This document shows positions 36,785 to 46,068 of a stretch of 64,000 bases of DNA, one piece after another. Within the stretch, counting starts at the first letter, position 1. The number at the start of each line of letters is the position of its first letter. The stretch spans positions 1-64,000 of the forward strand of contig NZ_SJPS01000003.1 in assembly GCF_007860015.1 (NCBI RefSeq), in the 5' to 3' direction. The position numbers and the translations under genes are program-made. The notes below the pieces were generated by a model that worked only from the letters and a program-made list of their open reading frames with translations, was not told the origin of the DNA and searched no databases. The stretch is from Bythopirellula polymerisocia. Its GTDB lineage: Bacteria; Planctomycetota; Planctomycetia; Pirellulales; Lacipirellulaceae.

Positions 36785-38791
36785 ATGGCTTCTCACAAGG
36801 CAACTTCTGTGTTGATTAGACGACTGTTTCTTGCTGCACCGATCTTGGTCTTTATTCTTCTCGATCTCAGAGCTCATTCTGCTGAAGTGCCAATGATGGA
36901 GATGGGCTCCGCAGAGATGCAAGACACCGATGGCATGGGAGGGGCTGCGTCACCCGAAATCGGGGCGAATTCCACTTCTTCGCAATCTTCTGCGAATCGC
37001 AGGCTAAGCCCAACTCAAGTAGACCCTGACCTCGCCAGAGAAGTCGCCGCTTCAGCTGCTGAGATTGATCGCATGGTCTTGGAGAAGCTCAAGGCTGAGA
37101 AGGTTCGCCCGAATCCCAAGTCTAATGACATGCAGTTTGTGCGGAGAATTTATCTTGACATCACGGGGACCATACCGACCGCTCAACAAGCGTCAGCGTT
37201 CCTGAATAAACCGCGCAGCGGCAACAAGCGGGCTGAGTTGATTGATGAGTTACTGAATTCCACTGGCTACGTAAGCCATAGTTTTAATTACTGGGCAGAC
37301 ATCTTGCGATTGAAGGACCAGCCGAATGGAAGGGTCTTCAGCCAGCCCTACAACGAGTGGATCAAGGACACGCTTGCCAACGACATGCCATATGACGCGT
37401 TCGTGCATCAACTTCTCGCTGCAGAAGGGCGTACTTGGGAAAATCCGGCTGTCGGATATGTCTTAAGAGATGCGGGAATGCCACTGTCAAATCTCGATAA
37501 CACCATTCGCATCTTTCTCGGTACGCGGATTGGTTGCGCTCAGTGCCACGACCATCCCTTCGACAAATGGACACAGCTTGAGTTCTATCACTTGGCGGCG
37601 TTCGTGAATGCCGTTGATACCAATGCAGCAAGGCGTCAGGTGAATCCGGTCGTTATGAATGCAGTCGCTGAAATTCAAGAGATTGCCAAGAAAGACGAAA
37701 AGAAGCGGAATCTGCCTGGACGTATCAACGGCGTGATTGGATTTAACCGTACAGCCGTGGCGGAAAACCGCAATCGACCCTTGCGATTGCCGCATGACTA
37801 TCAATACGACGACGCCAAGCCGGGTGATATCATTGAGCCCAAAGTCTTGTTTGGCCAGCAACCTCAGTTGACCAAGAAGGGGTCCAAGCGGTCCGCCTTT
37901 GCTGAGTGGCTCACTTCGCCCGACAATCCACGATTCACCCTTACGATTGTCAATCGTTTGTGGAAGCGAGCACTAGGCGTCGGACTTATCGAACCTGTTG
38001 ATGATCTCACGGACGAGACTGAAGCGACCAATCAGCCACTTCTCGATCATCTTATCGCCGAGATGAAGCGACTCAATTACAGCCAACGTGAGTTGCTCCG
38101 CATCATCTACAACACGGAGACCTATCAGAGGCAAGCCACAACACGCGATCTGGCCGCAGAAGAATCCTACTATTTTCCTGGCCCAATCCTTCGCCGCATG
38201 ACTGCTGAGCAGATCTGGGATTCCTTGCTGACGCTTACCATGGACGACCCAAATGCCTATCAGCGTCCCCGGAGTGATGCCTTGATCGCAGCGGTGAAAA
38301 TCGAGTCCGATCAGCCAGTGAGTAGTGAATTTTTGCTGAACAAGGCGACGCAACTTGACAAGGTGCGTCGAGAAGGCCCCGAGCAAAAGCTCAATAAGAA
38401 ATTCACTCACCAAGGATCCCTCATGGCACGAGCATCCGAGTTGCCGTTGCCGCTGCCTCCGTCACACTTTTTGCGCCAGTTCGGGCAAAGTGATCGTGAG
38501 TTGATTCAAGGAGGGAGCACCGAGGGGCACGTCCCTCAGATCCTCACAATGTTCAATGGTCCCATTTCGCACAAATTACTTAATGAAGGCACGGTCATCT
38601 ACGATGAAGTGGTTGCCTCCCCAGTCCTACGTGACCAGATTGACGTTATTTTTCTAAGTATTGTGGGACGCAAGCCAACTCGAACGGACTATAAGACCGC
38701 ACTAACAGAAATTCAAATGAACGGCCCCGCCGGATATGGAAACGTGATCTGGGCATTGCTCAACACACGTGAGTTTCTGTTTATCCAATAG
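36785..38791 (+). CDS. DUF1549/DUF1553 domain protein
   Basis: 668 aa with a signal-like segment (about 10-32). DUF1549 begins near 85 (DRMVLEKLKAEKVRPNPKSN; RRIYLDITGTIPT) and includes the family hallmark CAQCHDHPFDKW. DUF1553 fills the C-terminal half (FAEWLTSPDNPRFTLTIVNRLWKR; RQATTRDLAAEESYYFPGP; PQILTMFNGPISHKLL). The cytochrome-c-like module often fused in front is missing. These proteins are abundant and of unknown function in planctomycetes, usually paired with a DUF1501 gene, as here. A Met/Glu-rich stretch after the signal (MMEMGSAEMQDTDGMGG) is unusual. A weak promoter (TTAGTG 36738-36743, 17 nt, TAGAAT 36761-36766) may make it a separate unit. Confidence 0.9.
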   Translation: MASHKATSVLIRRLFLAAPILVFILLDLRAHSAEVPMMEMGSAEMQDTDGMGGAASPEIGANSTSSQSSANRRLSPTQVDPDLAREVAASAAEIDRMVLEKLKAEKVRPNPKSNDMQFVRRIYLDITGTIPTAQQASAFLNKPRSGNKRAELIDELLNSTGYVSHSFNYWADILRLKDQPNGRVFSQPYNEWIKDTLANDMPYDAFVHQLLAAEGRTWENPAVGYVLRDAGMPLSNLDNTIRIFLGTRIGCAQCHDHPFDKWTQLEFYHLAAFVNAVDTNAARRQVNPVVMNAVAEIQEIAKKDEKKRNLPGRINGVIGFNRTAVAENRNRPLRLPHDYQYDDAKPGDIIEPKVLFGQQPQLTKKGSKRSAFAEWLTSPDNPRFTLTIVNRLWKRALGVGLIEPVDDLTDETEATNQPLLDHLIAEMKRLNYSQRELLRIIYNTETYQRQATTRDLAAEESYYFPGPILRRMTAEQIWDSLLTLTMDDPNAYQRPRSDALIAAVKIESDQPVSSEFLLNKATQLDKVRREGPEQKLNKKFTHQGSLMARASELPLPLPPSHFLRQFGQSDRELIQGGSTEGHVPQILTMFNGPISHKLLNEGTVIYDEVVASPVLRDQIDVIFLSIVGRKPTRTDYKTALTEIQMNGPAGYGNVIWALLNTREFLFIQ

Positions 38792-39036
38792 GGATTAGCA
38801 CAAGCAGAAACACTAGGTGATAGCAAATATAGAGAACTGGAGATAACTAAGCCAACAGAGAAGTTAGATTGAGCTAAAGTCACTGATTCTTGCTGATAGA
38901 ATAGATAGAGATCGGTATGAATTTGAATTTTCTCAATTCCTCCGTATTTCCTTTATTCTCCTGTTCACAAATTCACGTAGTCAAAGACATGTCTGGCGTA
39001 AGCTGCACAGTTCAATTCATTGTTCACTGAACGGCG

Positions 39037-40332
39037 ATGGAAAATATGTTTGAATTCAACACAAAAAAAGCTCAGCCCTCCACTCGCCGTCGATTCATGG
39101 AACAAACGGCCCGACAGTTACTTGGCGTCAGTTTTCTGCCTTTGATGGCACCTCAGGCTCTAGCTGCGTCTTCCAAGGCGAAAGGCAAAGCAACGCAGGT
39201 CATCTACCTGTTCATGGACGGCGCTATGAGCCAACTCGACACTTTCGATCCCAAGCCAGGCAGCGATGTTCAAGGGGATACGAAAACCATCGATACCAAT
39301 GTCGCTGGGGTAAAGTTTGGACAACACCTCCCTGAGTTGGCCAAGATGATGGATCAACTCGTTCTCGTCCGTTCCCTGAGTACTCAAACTGGTGATCACG
39401 ACGGCGGCAAATACTTGATGCGAACCGGCTACAAATCTATCGCATCCACTCGGCACCCATCGCTCGGAGCCTGGATCCAGAAACTAGCCGGCAAAGGAAA
39501 TGAAATTTTACCCGGAAGTGTGGTGATCGGCGGAGGCTCAGGTCACCCTGCAGCAGGCTACTTGGGAGCTCAGTATGCACCGGTTCCAATCGCTGATGCT
39601 CGGCGAGGAGTAGAAAATACGAAGCCCCCAAAATATCTCTCTGTCGAGCAATTTGACAACCGTATGGATCTCGCCCAGCGTTTCGACAGAGCATTTCAAA
39701 ACAAATACCGCACGGCCCAGGTTTCGGGCTATGCCGATCTCTATCGTGAGGCAATCTCCTTGATGCGAAGCGACGAGTTGGCTGTCTTTGATGTCAACCT
39801 CGAGCCAGAAAACGTTCGCCAAGCGTACGGCAACGACGGATTCGCATTGGGATGCTTGTTGGCCCGTCGGCTCGTTCAGCACGGGGTGCGATTTGTGGAG
39901 GTGAATCTTGGCGGCTGGGATATGCATAACGATCTGTTTCGAAACATGGCGGGCCGCGCCCAGTTGCTCGATAAAACCGTATCAACGTTACTCAAAGACC
40001 TTAAGAGCAACGGTCTGCTGGACGAAACGCTGGTCGTCATTGGGACGGAATTCGGCCGGACTCCTGACATCAACCAGAACGCCGGTCGCGACCACCATCC
40101 AGGTGCTTTCACATGTGTGCTGGCAGGTGGAGGTGTCATCGGCGGTAACGTCTATGGATTGACAGATGGCCAGGCTCGCAAAGTCGAAGAGGACCCTGTT
40201 TCTGTGCAAGATTTTAACAGCACGATTGCCTACGCAATGGGGCTAGACCCCAGCGAGGAAATCTATTCCCCGGACAAAAGGCTTTTTACCTTGGGCCACG
40301 GTGGCGAACCGCTGGTGAAGTTATTTGGTTAG
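39037..40332 (+). CDS. DUF1501 (sulfatase-like) protein with Tat-type signal
   Basis: 431 aa. The N-terminus has a twin-arginine-like motif (TRRRFMEQTARQLLG) and ends its signal near ALAA. The DUF1501 core follows: VIYLFMDGAMSQLDTFDPK, LVRSLSTQTGDHDGGKYLMR, NLGGWDMHND, and GTEFGRTPDI with DHHPGAFTCVLAGGGV. The fold is alkaline-phosphatase-like and the conserved Asp/His residues probably bind metal; no substrate is established. It partners the DUF1549/1553 gene 245 nt upstream. That gap shows only AT-rich sequence and no clear terminator. Confidence 0.92.
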   Translation: MENMFEFNTKKAQPSTRRRFMEQTARQLLGVSFLPLMAPQALAASSKAKGKATQVIYLFMDGAMSQLDTFDPKPGSDVQGDTKTIDTNVAGVKFGQHLPELAKMMDQLVLVRSLSTQTGDHDGGKYLMRTGYKSIASTRHPSLGAWIQKLAGKGNEILPGSVVIGGGSGHPAAGYLGAQYAPVPIADARRGVENTKPPKYLSVEQFDNRMDLAQRFDRAFQNKYRTAQVSGYADLYREAISLMRSDELAVFDVNLEPENVRQAYGNDGFALGCLLARRLVQHGVRFVEVNLGGWDMHNDLFRNMAGRAQLLDKTVSTLLKDLKSNGLLDETLVVIGTEFGRTPDINQNAGRDHHPGAFTCVLAGGGVIGGNVYGLTDGQARKVEEDPVSVQDFNSTIAYAMGLDPSEEIYSPDKRLFTLGHGGEPLVKLFG

Positions 40333-40410
40333 AGGCGAGGGGGATTCGCGGGCTGGCTTACAACGAACGAGTAATAGAATTCCCATCAAACCTTTGAGCC
40401 CCAAACGCTT

Positions 40411-41040
40411 CTATTCTGGTTTGCGTCCAATGAGGAGTGCGAGTTCGCGCCACTTCCAATAGCAATCTACATCCGTGAAGCCGATTTCTCGTAACCATTG
40501 GAGTTGACACTCTACATCCAGCAGTTTGTTGGAAGGGTCTTCTTCCGAGGGCAGGGTGTCTAACTCTCGTAGAAAGCGATGATGGACTCGTGTGGTTGGC
40601 GAAGCGACATGCTCCAGATTGCAAAACACTCCAGCAGACTCTAAGAGATTCCAGATTTCTTGATAGAGGGTGCGTTTACGTTCGTCTTCACAGTGATGAA
40701 TCGCAAAGCTTGAGACCACGACATCGAACATCCCTAATTCGGGAAGTGGCTCGTCCAGATTGTGTTCGGTCAGGATAACTCGAGAATTGCCGGCGAAGCG
40801 ATTGTTCGCTTCCAGTAGCATGGGTGGAGAGAAATCCAATCCCACGCCATGTGCGTTTGCACAGTGAGCCAACAGGAGATTCAAGAGATGGCCATTTCCA
40901 CTCCCCAAATCAAGGATGCGGTTTGAGTCGGGGGCTACTTCGGAGATCAGCGTGGCCTCTCCCTCTTGTCGGTGAGGGATTTGAGTTAATCGTCCGAGAT
41001 ACTCCAAAGCATGTTCAGGCTTGGACCATTCATTGCTCAT
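40411..41040 (-). CDS. Class I SAM-dependent methyltransferase
   Basis: 209 aa. The SAM-binding motif I is ILDLGSGNGHLLNLLL, motif II-like GVGLDFSPPMLLEAN, and the post-I acidic region is FDVVVSSFAIHHCEDERK, all in the right order for a methyltransferase of the Methyltransf_25/11 type. The substrate is not readable from the sequence. Single gene, convergent with the DUF1501 gene. It is followed upstream (41041-41311) by an intergenic stretch holding only a weak CCGCT/AGCGG hairpin at 41154-41169 and a doubled ATAAGTTA near the sulfatase. Confidence 0.88.
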   Translation of the reverse strand: MSNEWSKPEHALEYLGRLTQIPHRQEGEATLISEVAPDSNRILDLGSGNGHLLNLLLAHCANAHGVGLDFSPPMLLEANNRFAGNSRVILTEHNLDEPLPELGMFDVVVSSFAIHHCEDERKRTLYQEIWNLLESAGVFCNLEHVASPTTRVHHRFLRELDTLPSEEDPSNKLLDVECQLQWLREIGFTDVDCYWKWRELALLIGRKPE

Positions 41041-41311
41041 TTGTCAAACTCCGATTCATTGCCATTGACTGGCCACTGTCGTATTGTTGCGTTTTGGTTG
41101 AGCAATTTCTACTGAGTTTTTTCGCCATTTATCCAGGGCCGCGATGAAGCGATCCGCTTCGCTGAGCGGGACTTAGTTGCGCGTCGTCGCGAAATCGGTT
41201 CGCCATGCGAAGACCGAGTGGCGAAGGAATCCCTTGTCTTGAAATTAGTGTAAGATGCAATAAGTTAGATAAGTTAAGATTTGCTATTCTATCCTCCCCT
41301 TTGGTTTGTTC

Positions 41312-42919
41312 ATGCCGCATCATTTGAATATGTCTTGGCGCTTTGTTCTTGCCCAGTTGGTATTGATTCTGCTATGCGGTGATAGCCGGACATTGTCGGC
41401 AGCGAGTCCGCCTAACGTCCTTCTGATCTTGGCAGACGACATGGGTTTTTCGGACTTGGGCTGTTATGGCGGAGAAATCGCGACGCCGAATCTTGATGCT
41501 TTGGCCGCTCAGGGCTTGAGATATACGCAATTCTACAATACTGCCCGGTGCTGGCCGACGAGGGCATCTATATTGTCAGGCTACTATGCTCAACAAGTCG
41601 GTCGCGACGCATTACCGCACGCAGGTAATCGGGGAACACGACCGTCCTGGGCGCGATTGCTTCCGGACTTGCTACGCCCGTTAGGTTATCGTTCTTATCA
41701 TTCGGGAAAATGGCACATTGATGGCAATCCATTAGGCACAGGTTTCGATCATTCCTATCGGTATGAAGATTACGATCGCAATTTTACGCCGAAAGCGCAT
41801 TTCTTGGACGACAAACAACTTCCCACGAAGACACTCGATGACAATTATTATTCGACGACGGCCATAGCCGATTATGCAATCTCGTTTTTACAAGGGCATC
41901 AGCAGCATCACCCTGACCAACCGTTTTTTGAATACTTGGCATTTGTGGTTCCGCATTTTCCCTTGCAGGCGCCTGCGGAGGATATTGCTCTCTATCGGAC
42001 ACGCTATGGGCAAGGTTGGGACGCACTGCGCAATGAGCGTTGGGCAGCGGTTCAAGAAAAACTGTTGATTCCGGGCGAACTTTCTCCACTTGAGCCGGAG
42101 ATTGGACCTCCTTATGATTTTCCCAACGCAATTGCAAATCTGGGGCAGGGAGAAGTCAACCGCGAACTCTCGTGGAACAGCCTTTCACCTGCACAGCAAA
42201 GGTTTCAAGTCAGAAAGATGGCTATCCATGCCGCGATGGTGGATCGAATGGACCGAGAAATCGGACGTGTCATCGCCCAATTGCATGAGATGGGTGCCTT
42301 GGAGAATACACTAATCCTGTTCCTCTCCGACAATGGGGCGAGTGCGGAAATTATGGTCCGCGGCGACGGGCACGATCCGCAGGCCCTGGCCGGTTCGGCC
42401 AATTCATTTCTTTGCCTAGGCCCAGGTTGGTCACGGGCTTCCAATACCCCTTTCCGCCGCCATAAGACGTGGGTCCATGAAGGAGGAATTGCAACTCCGC
42501 TCGTCGTCCACTGGCCGGCGGGAATTAAGAGCCATGGTGAGCTACGCCATACCCCCGGTCACCTAATCGATCTGGCGCCGACGATTGTCGAACTTGCCGG
42601 GGGAGTCTGGCCCGAACGCTTTCAAGGGCTAACAGTTCCTCCCACCCCAGGGAGGAATCTGGCGAATTCCTTCGCCAGTGATCAGACCATCGAGCGGGAT
42701 TGCCTGTGGTGGCTTCATGAAGGAAATCGTGCCCTACGCATGGGTGATTGGAAACTGGTTGCGGCAAAAGGTGAGCCATGGGAACTCTACAATCTCGCCA
42801 TCGACCGTCCTGAGAATAACAATCTTGCTGCCGAGAAGCCTGAAAAAGTCCAATTGCTCCAATCGCAGTGGAATGAAATGACGAACGAATTCGAGAATTC
42901 ATTCCGGAGAAAGAAATAG
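41312..42919 (+). CDS. Secreted type-I sulfatase (formylglycine-dependent)
   Basis: 535 aa from ATG 41312; a TTG at 41306 and an ATG at 41330 are in frame, and no ribosome-binding site decides. A signal peptide ends near LSAA. Sulfatase signature: PNVLLILADDMGFSDLGCYGG (metal Asp pair) and CWPTRASILSG, where the Cys of CxPxR is converted to formylglycine. Further metal or active-site motifs are GKWHIDG and LSDNGAS. Such enzymes remove sulfate esters, often from sulfated polysaccharides; the exact substrate is unknown. Planctomycetes typically carry many. It stands alone with no visible carbohydrate cluster. Confidence 0.93.
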   Translation: MPHHLNMSWRFVLAQLVLILLCGDSRTLSAASPPNVLLILADDMGFSDLGCYGGEIATPNLDALAAQGLRYTQFYNTARCWPTRASILSGYYAQQVGRDALPHAGNRGTRPSWARLLPDLLRPLGYRSYHSGKWHIDGNPLGTGFDHSYRYEDYDRNFTPKAHFLDDKQLPTKTLDDNYYSTTAIADYAISFLQGHQQHHPDQPFFEYLAFVVPHFPLQAPAEDIALYRTRYGQGWDALRNERWAAVQEKLLIPGELSPLEPEIGPPYDFPNAIANLGQGEVNRELSWNSLSPAQQRFQVRKMAIHAAMVDRMDREIGRVIAQLHEMGALENTLILFLSDNGASAEIMVRGDGHDPQALAGSANSFLCLGPGWSRASNTPFRRHKTWVHEGGIATPLVVHWPAGIKSHGELRHTPGHLIDLAPTIVELAGGVWPERFQGLTVPPTPGRNLANSFASDQTIERDCLWWLHEGNRALRMGDWKLVAAKGEPWELYNLAIDRPENNNLAAEKPEKVQLLQSQWNEMTNEFENSFRRKK

Positions 42920-42949
42920 CATTGTGGCTTGCCGACAAACTCTTTGAGC

Positions 42950-42971
42950 GGGTGTTTTTGGGGAGGGTGGG
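42950..42971 (+). other. Canonical G-quadruplex motif between convergent genes
   Basis: Four G-tracts in 22 nt: GGG, a 7-nt loop (tgttttt), GGGG, one A, GGG, one T, GGG. This fits the G3+N1-7 rule with two single-base loops, the most stable kind. It lies 31 nt past the sulfatase stop, in the sense strand, and about 65 nt from the kinase gene's 3' end. Confidence 0.6.
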
Positions 42972-43037
42972 CCGTGCGTGGACGTGCTCCGCTCCGACTC
43001 GCAGGACTCGGCAGCCGCGTCGAGGCTAAGGATTAGT

Positions 43038-44402
43038 CTACTCGCCGAAGAAGAGTAGATAGATTGCCGCACCGGCTGTGAAGACGGCGGCGGCCGCTGT
43101 GGCCAGGATAATTTTTTCCAGAGGCCATACTTTTTCTTCTTGTTTTGCTTGCTCTTCTTGTTGCCGAACTAGCAGAGAACGTTCTGTTGCGACAATTTGA
43201 GGCAATGTCATCCCTCCCAGAGACCCGGCGTCAGTTGTGTCCTCATGGACGTCTTGCGTCTCACTGGATTCGTACTCGACTGGCAAGGTGTCAGCCAGAT
43301 TTGATTGGTGATCTAAGGTCCCTGAAAGCTTGGTCATTGATCCAACATGCTGACGGGCTTCAGTTTCCGCCCCAGTCACCCAGGGGCTTAGTAAGACAAC
43401 CACCTCCTCTGCAGTTGCTATACGATCTGCCGGTCGTTTTTCCATGAGGGCAGTGATTACCCGGGCAAACTCATCACTCACATTGGAATTCAGCTTTTGA
43501 GGAGTCAAAGGTGTCTCTTCCAAGTTGCGACGCAGCTTGTCTGCAGTGTCTCCTCCTGGGAATGGAACTTTGCCTGTTACGGCATAGTACAACGTGCAGC
43601 CAAGTGAATAGATATCGCTGACGGTCTGCAACTTCTCTGGCGATACGATAATCTCAGGTGCTACATAGTCGGCAGTCCCGACTATGTGTCGCGGTTTCTT
43701 GCCGCTCGGAGTTTGGTGGGCATTGTGAAACGCCGCCAGCCCCAAATCCGCCAACTTGATAGCCCCTTCCGGCGTAATCAACAGGTTCCCTGGCTTGACA
43801 TCACGATGCACCAGGCCACAGCGGTGCGCGTAAGCCAGTGCTTCGGCTGCCTGAGAAACTATTACCGCCGCTTCACTCATCGATAAGGGACCGTGGTTTC
43901 TGACCAACTTTCGCAAGTCAGTCCCCGGCACGTATTCGGTGACCAGGAAATAGGTATCCCCTTCTTTGTCGGCATAGGTCAAGTGGACAAGATTAGGGTG
44001 CGTAAGCTGCGCTTGTGCGCGAATCTCTTGCAGGAAACTCGCGATCGATGTGGGATTAGTTAGGTTCTTGGGCAAGACCTTGATCGCTTCAATCCGGCCC
44101 AGCAGTACATGCTCGCACTTGAAGACCCATCCCATGCCCCCGTGGCCAACAGCATCGAGAATACGATAGGCCCCCAGCGTAAATTTTGTCCGACCCAATC
44201 GCAGTTGTTCAGCCTGCCAACGATTCAAATAGCCGAGCGCAATCATTTGTGCCGATAATTGCTCGTCAGATATCTCGTCGAGCCCTTGATTCTCCGCAGG
44301 CAACGATTCGACCAGCACTTGCCAGGCGCGATCGATCTGCTCCTCGGTCAACAGACCGCTGGCCAAGCCCGCCCGTTCCAAGATGGATCGTTCAGCACGC
44401 AA
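43038..44402 (-). CDS. Membrane-anchored Ser/Thr protein kinase
   Basis: 454 aa from TTG 44402. Residues 15-72 form a helical domain (LLTEEQIDRAWQVL; MIALGYLNRWQAEQLRLG) seen in front of kinase domains in planctomycetes. The kinase domain (about 77-345) has the Gly loop VGHGGMGWVF, the Lys108 in AIKVL, catalytic loop VHRDVKPGN (Asp201) and DLG (219-221). A single membrane span at about 425-450 (IILATAAAAVFTAGAAIYLL) ends the protein, with almost nothing beyond it, so the kinase faces the cytosol with no sensor domain outside. The 3' neighbour is convergent. The target is unknown. Confidence 0.9.
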   Translation of the reverse strand: MRAERSILERAGLASGLLTEEQIDRAWQVLVESLPAENQGLDEISDEQLSAQMIALGYLNRWQAEQLRLGRTKFTLGAYRILDAVGHGGMGWVFKCEHVLLGRIEAIKVLPKNLTNPTSIASFLQEIRAQAQLTHPNLVHLTYADKEGDTYFLVTEYVPGTDLRKLVRNHGPLSMSEAAVIVSQAAEALAYAHRCGLVHRDVKPGNLLITPEGAIKLADLGLAAFHNAHQTPSGKKPRHIVGTADYVAPEIIVSPEKLQTVSDIYSLGCTLYYAVTGKVPFPGGDTADKLRRNLEETPLTPQKLNSNVSDEFARVITALMEKRPADRIATAEEVVVLLSPWVTGAETEARQHVGSMTKLSGTLDHQSNLADTLPVEYESSETQDVHEDTTDAGSLGGMTLPQIVATERSLLVRQQEEQAKQEEKVWPLEKIILATAAAAVFTAGAAIYLLFFGE

Positions 44403-44457
44403 TTTGAAAACTCAGAAGAGGATGCTAGAGATAAGTTATTCCGGATCGCTTGTTCTC

Positions 44458-44491
44458 ATTTTATGGTCACTATTTCTCGCTGATAAGCGAG
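44458..44491 (-). promoter_or_regulatory. Candidate kinase promoter with a palindrome over its -35
   Basis: On the minus strand TTATCA (44486-44481), a 17-nt spacer and TAAAAT (44463-44458) give a plausible promoter 55 nt before the kinase start. A perfect six-pair palindrome CTCGCT-gata-AGCGAG (44476-44491) covers the -35, as an operator would. Confidence 0.4.
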
Positions 44492-44545
44492 GACCCTCGA
44501 GAAAACTTCATTTTCTACTCAAACAGCCGCATGAAGACGGATAAT

Positions 44546-45241
44546 TCAGAAAAGTCCGGCAAAACTGGGTGATTCAAGCCAATATCTGGGCATGGGGGCA
44601 GTGAACGTTATGGTCTTATCCAAGGTCGGATGCGAGATTTCGAGCTCGCGAGCGTGTAGAGCGATGCCTTTGAAAAAATTCTGCTGGCTGCCATATTTCT
44701 TGTCCCCCACGATGGGAAAACCCAGTTTTGCCAACTGGACACGAATCTGGTGCTTTCTGCCGGTCTCCAGTTCGATCTCTAGTAAACTCTTGCCAGCCGA
44801 GACCTTGAGAACCCGGTATCGCAACCGAGCTAACTGCGCGTCAGGACAATCAGCATGGGTCACATGTACTTTGCGATGTCGCTCGTCCTTACGAAGATAG
44901 TGTTCCAAAGTTCCTGATGCATCGGGCACTTCACCAGCTACCACTGCAAGGTAGGATTTTCTTACTTTACGATCTCGAAAAGCAGCCGACAGGCGCGCGG
45001 CTGCCTTCGACGTGCGTGCCAGCAAAGTGACTCCCGTAACAGGTGCATCTAGACGACTCACGACTCCCAAAAACACGTTCCCCGGCTTCTGGTACTTCTC
45101 ACGAATATACTCTTTGGCAATCTTGATCAGGCTAGGCTGGTCCTCTGACACTCCCATGGTCGGCAGCATCGCCCGTTTGTTGACAACCAGCAGATGATTG
45201 TCTTCGTAGAGAACCTCAAGTTGATTCGCAGATATTGCCAT
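44546..45241 (-). CDS. RluA-family RNA pseudouridine synthase
   Basis: 231 aa from ATG 45241 (a GTG 6 nt upstream is also in frame). RluA-family signature with the catalytic Asp: GVVSRLDAPVTGVTLLART. Further motifs are LYEDNHLLVVNKRAMLPT at the start, KSYLAVVAGEV, and GRKHQIRVQLAKLGFPIVGDKKYG near the end. The N-terminal S4 RNA-binding domain found in RluC/RluD is absent, as in RluA/TruC-like members. It converts uridine to pseudouridine in tRNA or rRNA; the site cannot be told. Divergent from maf. Confidence 0.92.
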   Translation of the reverse strand: MAISANQLEVLYEDNHLLVVNKRAMLPTMGVSEDQPSLIKIAKEYIREKYQKPGNVFLGVVSRLDAPVTGVTLLARTSKAAARLSAAFRDRKVRKSYLAVVAGEVPDASGTLEHYLRKDERHRKVHVTHADCPDAQLARLRYRVLKVSAGKSLLEIELETGRKHQIRVQLAKLGFPIVGDKKYGSQQNFFKGIALHARELEISHPTLDKTITFTAPMPRYWLESPSFAGLF

Positions 45242-45358
45242 TTGCACGAAAGGTTGCAGCGACAGTCCAAACCGTGGTACTCTCGCTTTATATGATCAAG
45301 GTGAGCAAAAAGTTACTCACCGACTCAATCACTCACTTACTAAATAACCACACAATCA

Positions 45359-45952
45359 ATGTCTCAGTTTCGCATTATACTCGCTAGTGGCTCCCCGCAG
45401 CGCAAATTACTCCTTGAGAAGGAGGGTTACGAATTTAAAGTCATTCCACCCCATGAATCCGTCGAGAGTGGCATTTGTAGCAACTGTGGTCCGGCAGAAC
45501 TTGTACTCGATCTTTCCGCGCGCAAGGCGGGTCATATCGCCAGCCAACTGCTTCCCGAACTGACCGAACCTGCTTTGATTGTTGCTTGCGACACGGTGGC
45601 GGAATGCCAGGGTACGATCCTCGGAAAACCCCGAGACGAAGAGCACGCGCGTGCAATGCTGGAACAATTGCGCGGCACGCGACACCGAGTCTACAGTGGT
45701 CTCTGCCTGTGGCTTCTGTCCAGCCAGACCAAGACCGCCCCACGAACCAAAATCGCAATGACCACGTTGGAAATGCAAAGTCTGACTGACGCTGAAATTG
45801 ACGACTATCTGGCGACGGGACTGTGGCGTGAGAAGGCAGGAGCTTTTGGGCTTCAAGACCGACCTAGCTGGCTGAGTATCGTCGAGGGGAGTGAATCCAA
45901 TGTAATCGGCCTGCCTATGGAACTGTTGGCCGAGATGATCGCTGAAATGTGA
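45359..45952 (+). CDS. maf: Maf-like nucleotide pyrophosphatase
   Basis: 197 aa, normal for Maf. Motifs: LASGSPQRKLLLEKEGYEF (phosphate-binding Ser/Arg), ACDTVAECQGTILGKPRDEEHARAMLEQL with the catalytic Asp, and GAFGLQDRPSWLSIVEGSESNVIGLP near the end. Maf proteins hydrolyse modified or non-canonical nucleoside triphosphates and are linked to cell-division arrest. Convergence with specific subfamilies (dTTP/UTP versus m7GTP) is not decidable here. A GGTGAG/CTCACC hairpin lies at 45300-45321 in the leader. Confidence 0.9.
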   Translation: MSQFRIILASGSPQRKLLLEKEGYEFKVIPPHESVESGICSNCGPAELVLDLSARKAGHIASQLLPELTEPALIVACDTVAECQGTILGKPRDEEHARAMLEQLRGTRHRVYSGLCLWLLSSQTKTAPRTKIAMTTLEMQSLTDAEIDDYLATGLWREKAGAFGLQDRPSWLSIVEGSESNVIGLPMELLAEMIAEM

Positions 45953-46068
45953 GCGGGGAGGCAGGAACGTCGCGTAAAACGTGGCGAAGTTTCACGATTG
46001 AGTCTATTGGCCCCTTCTCGTTATACTTGCTAGTCTACTATCGGTATCTCACTTTCTACAGGGCGGTC

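Noticed and set aside
37534..37572. CAQCH in the DUF1549 protein as a c-type heme site
   Set aside because: The motif is the standard DUF1549 hallmark (CxxCHDHPF) and no distal ligand or cytochrome fold is seen; a heme role is unproven.
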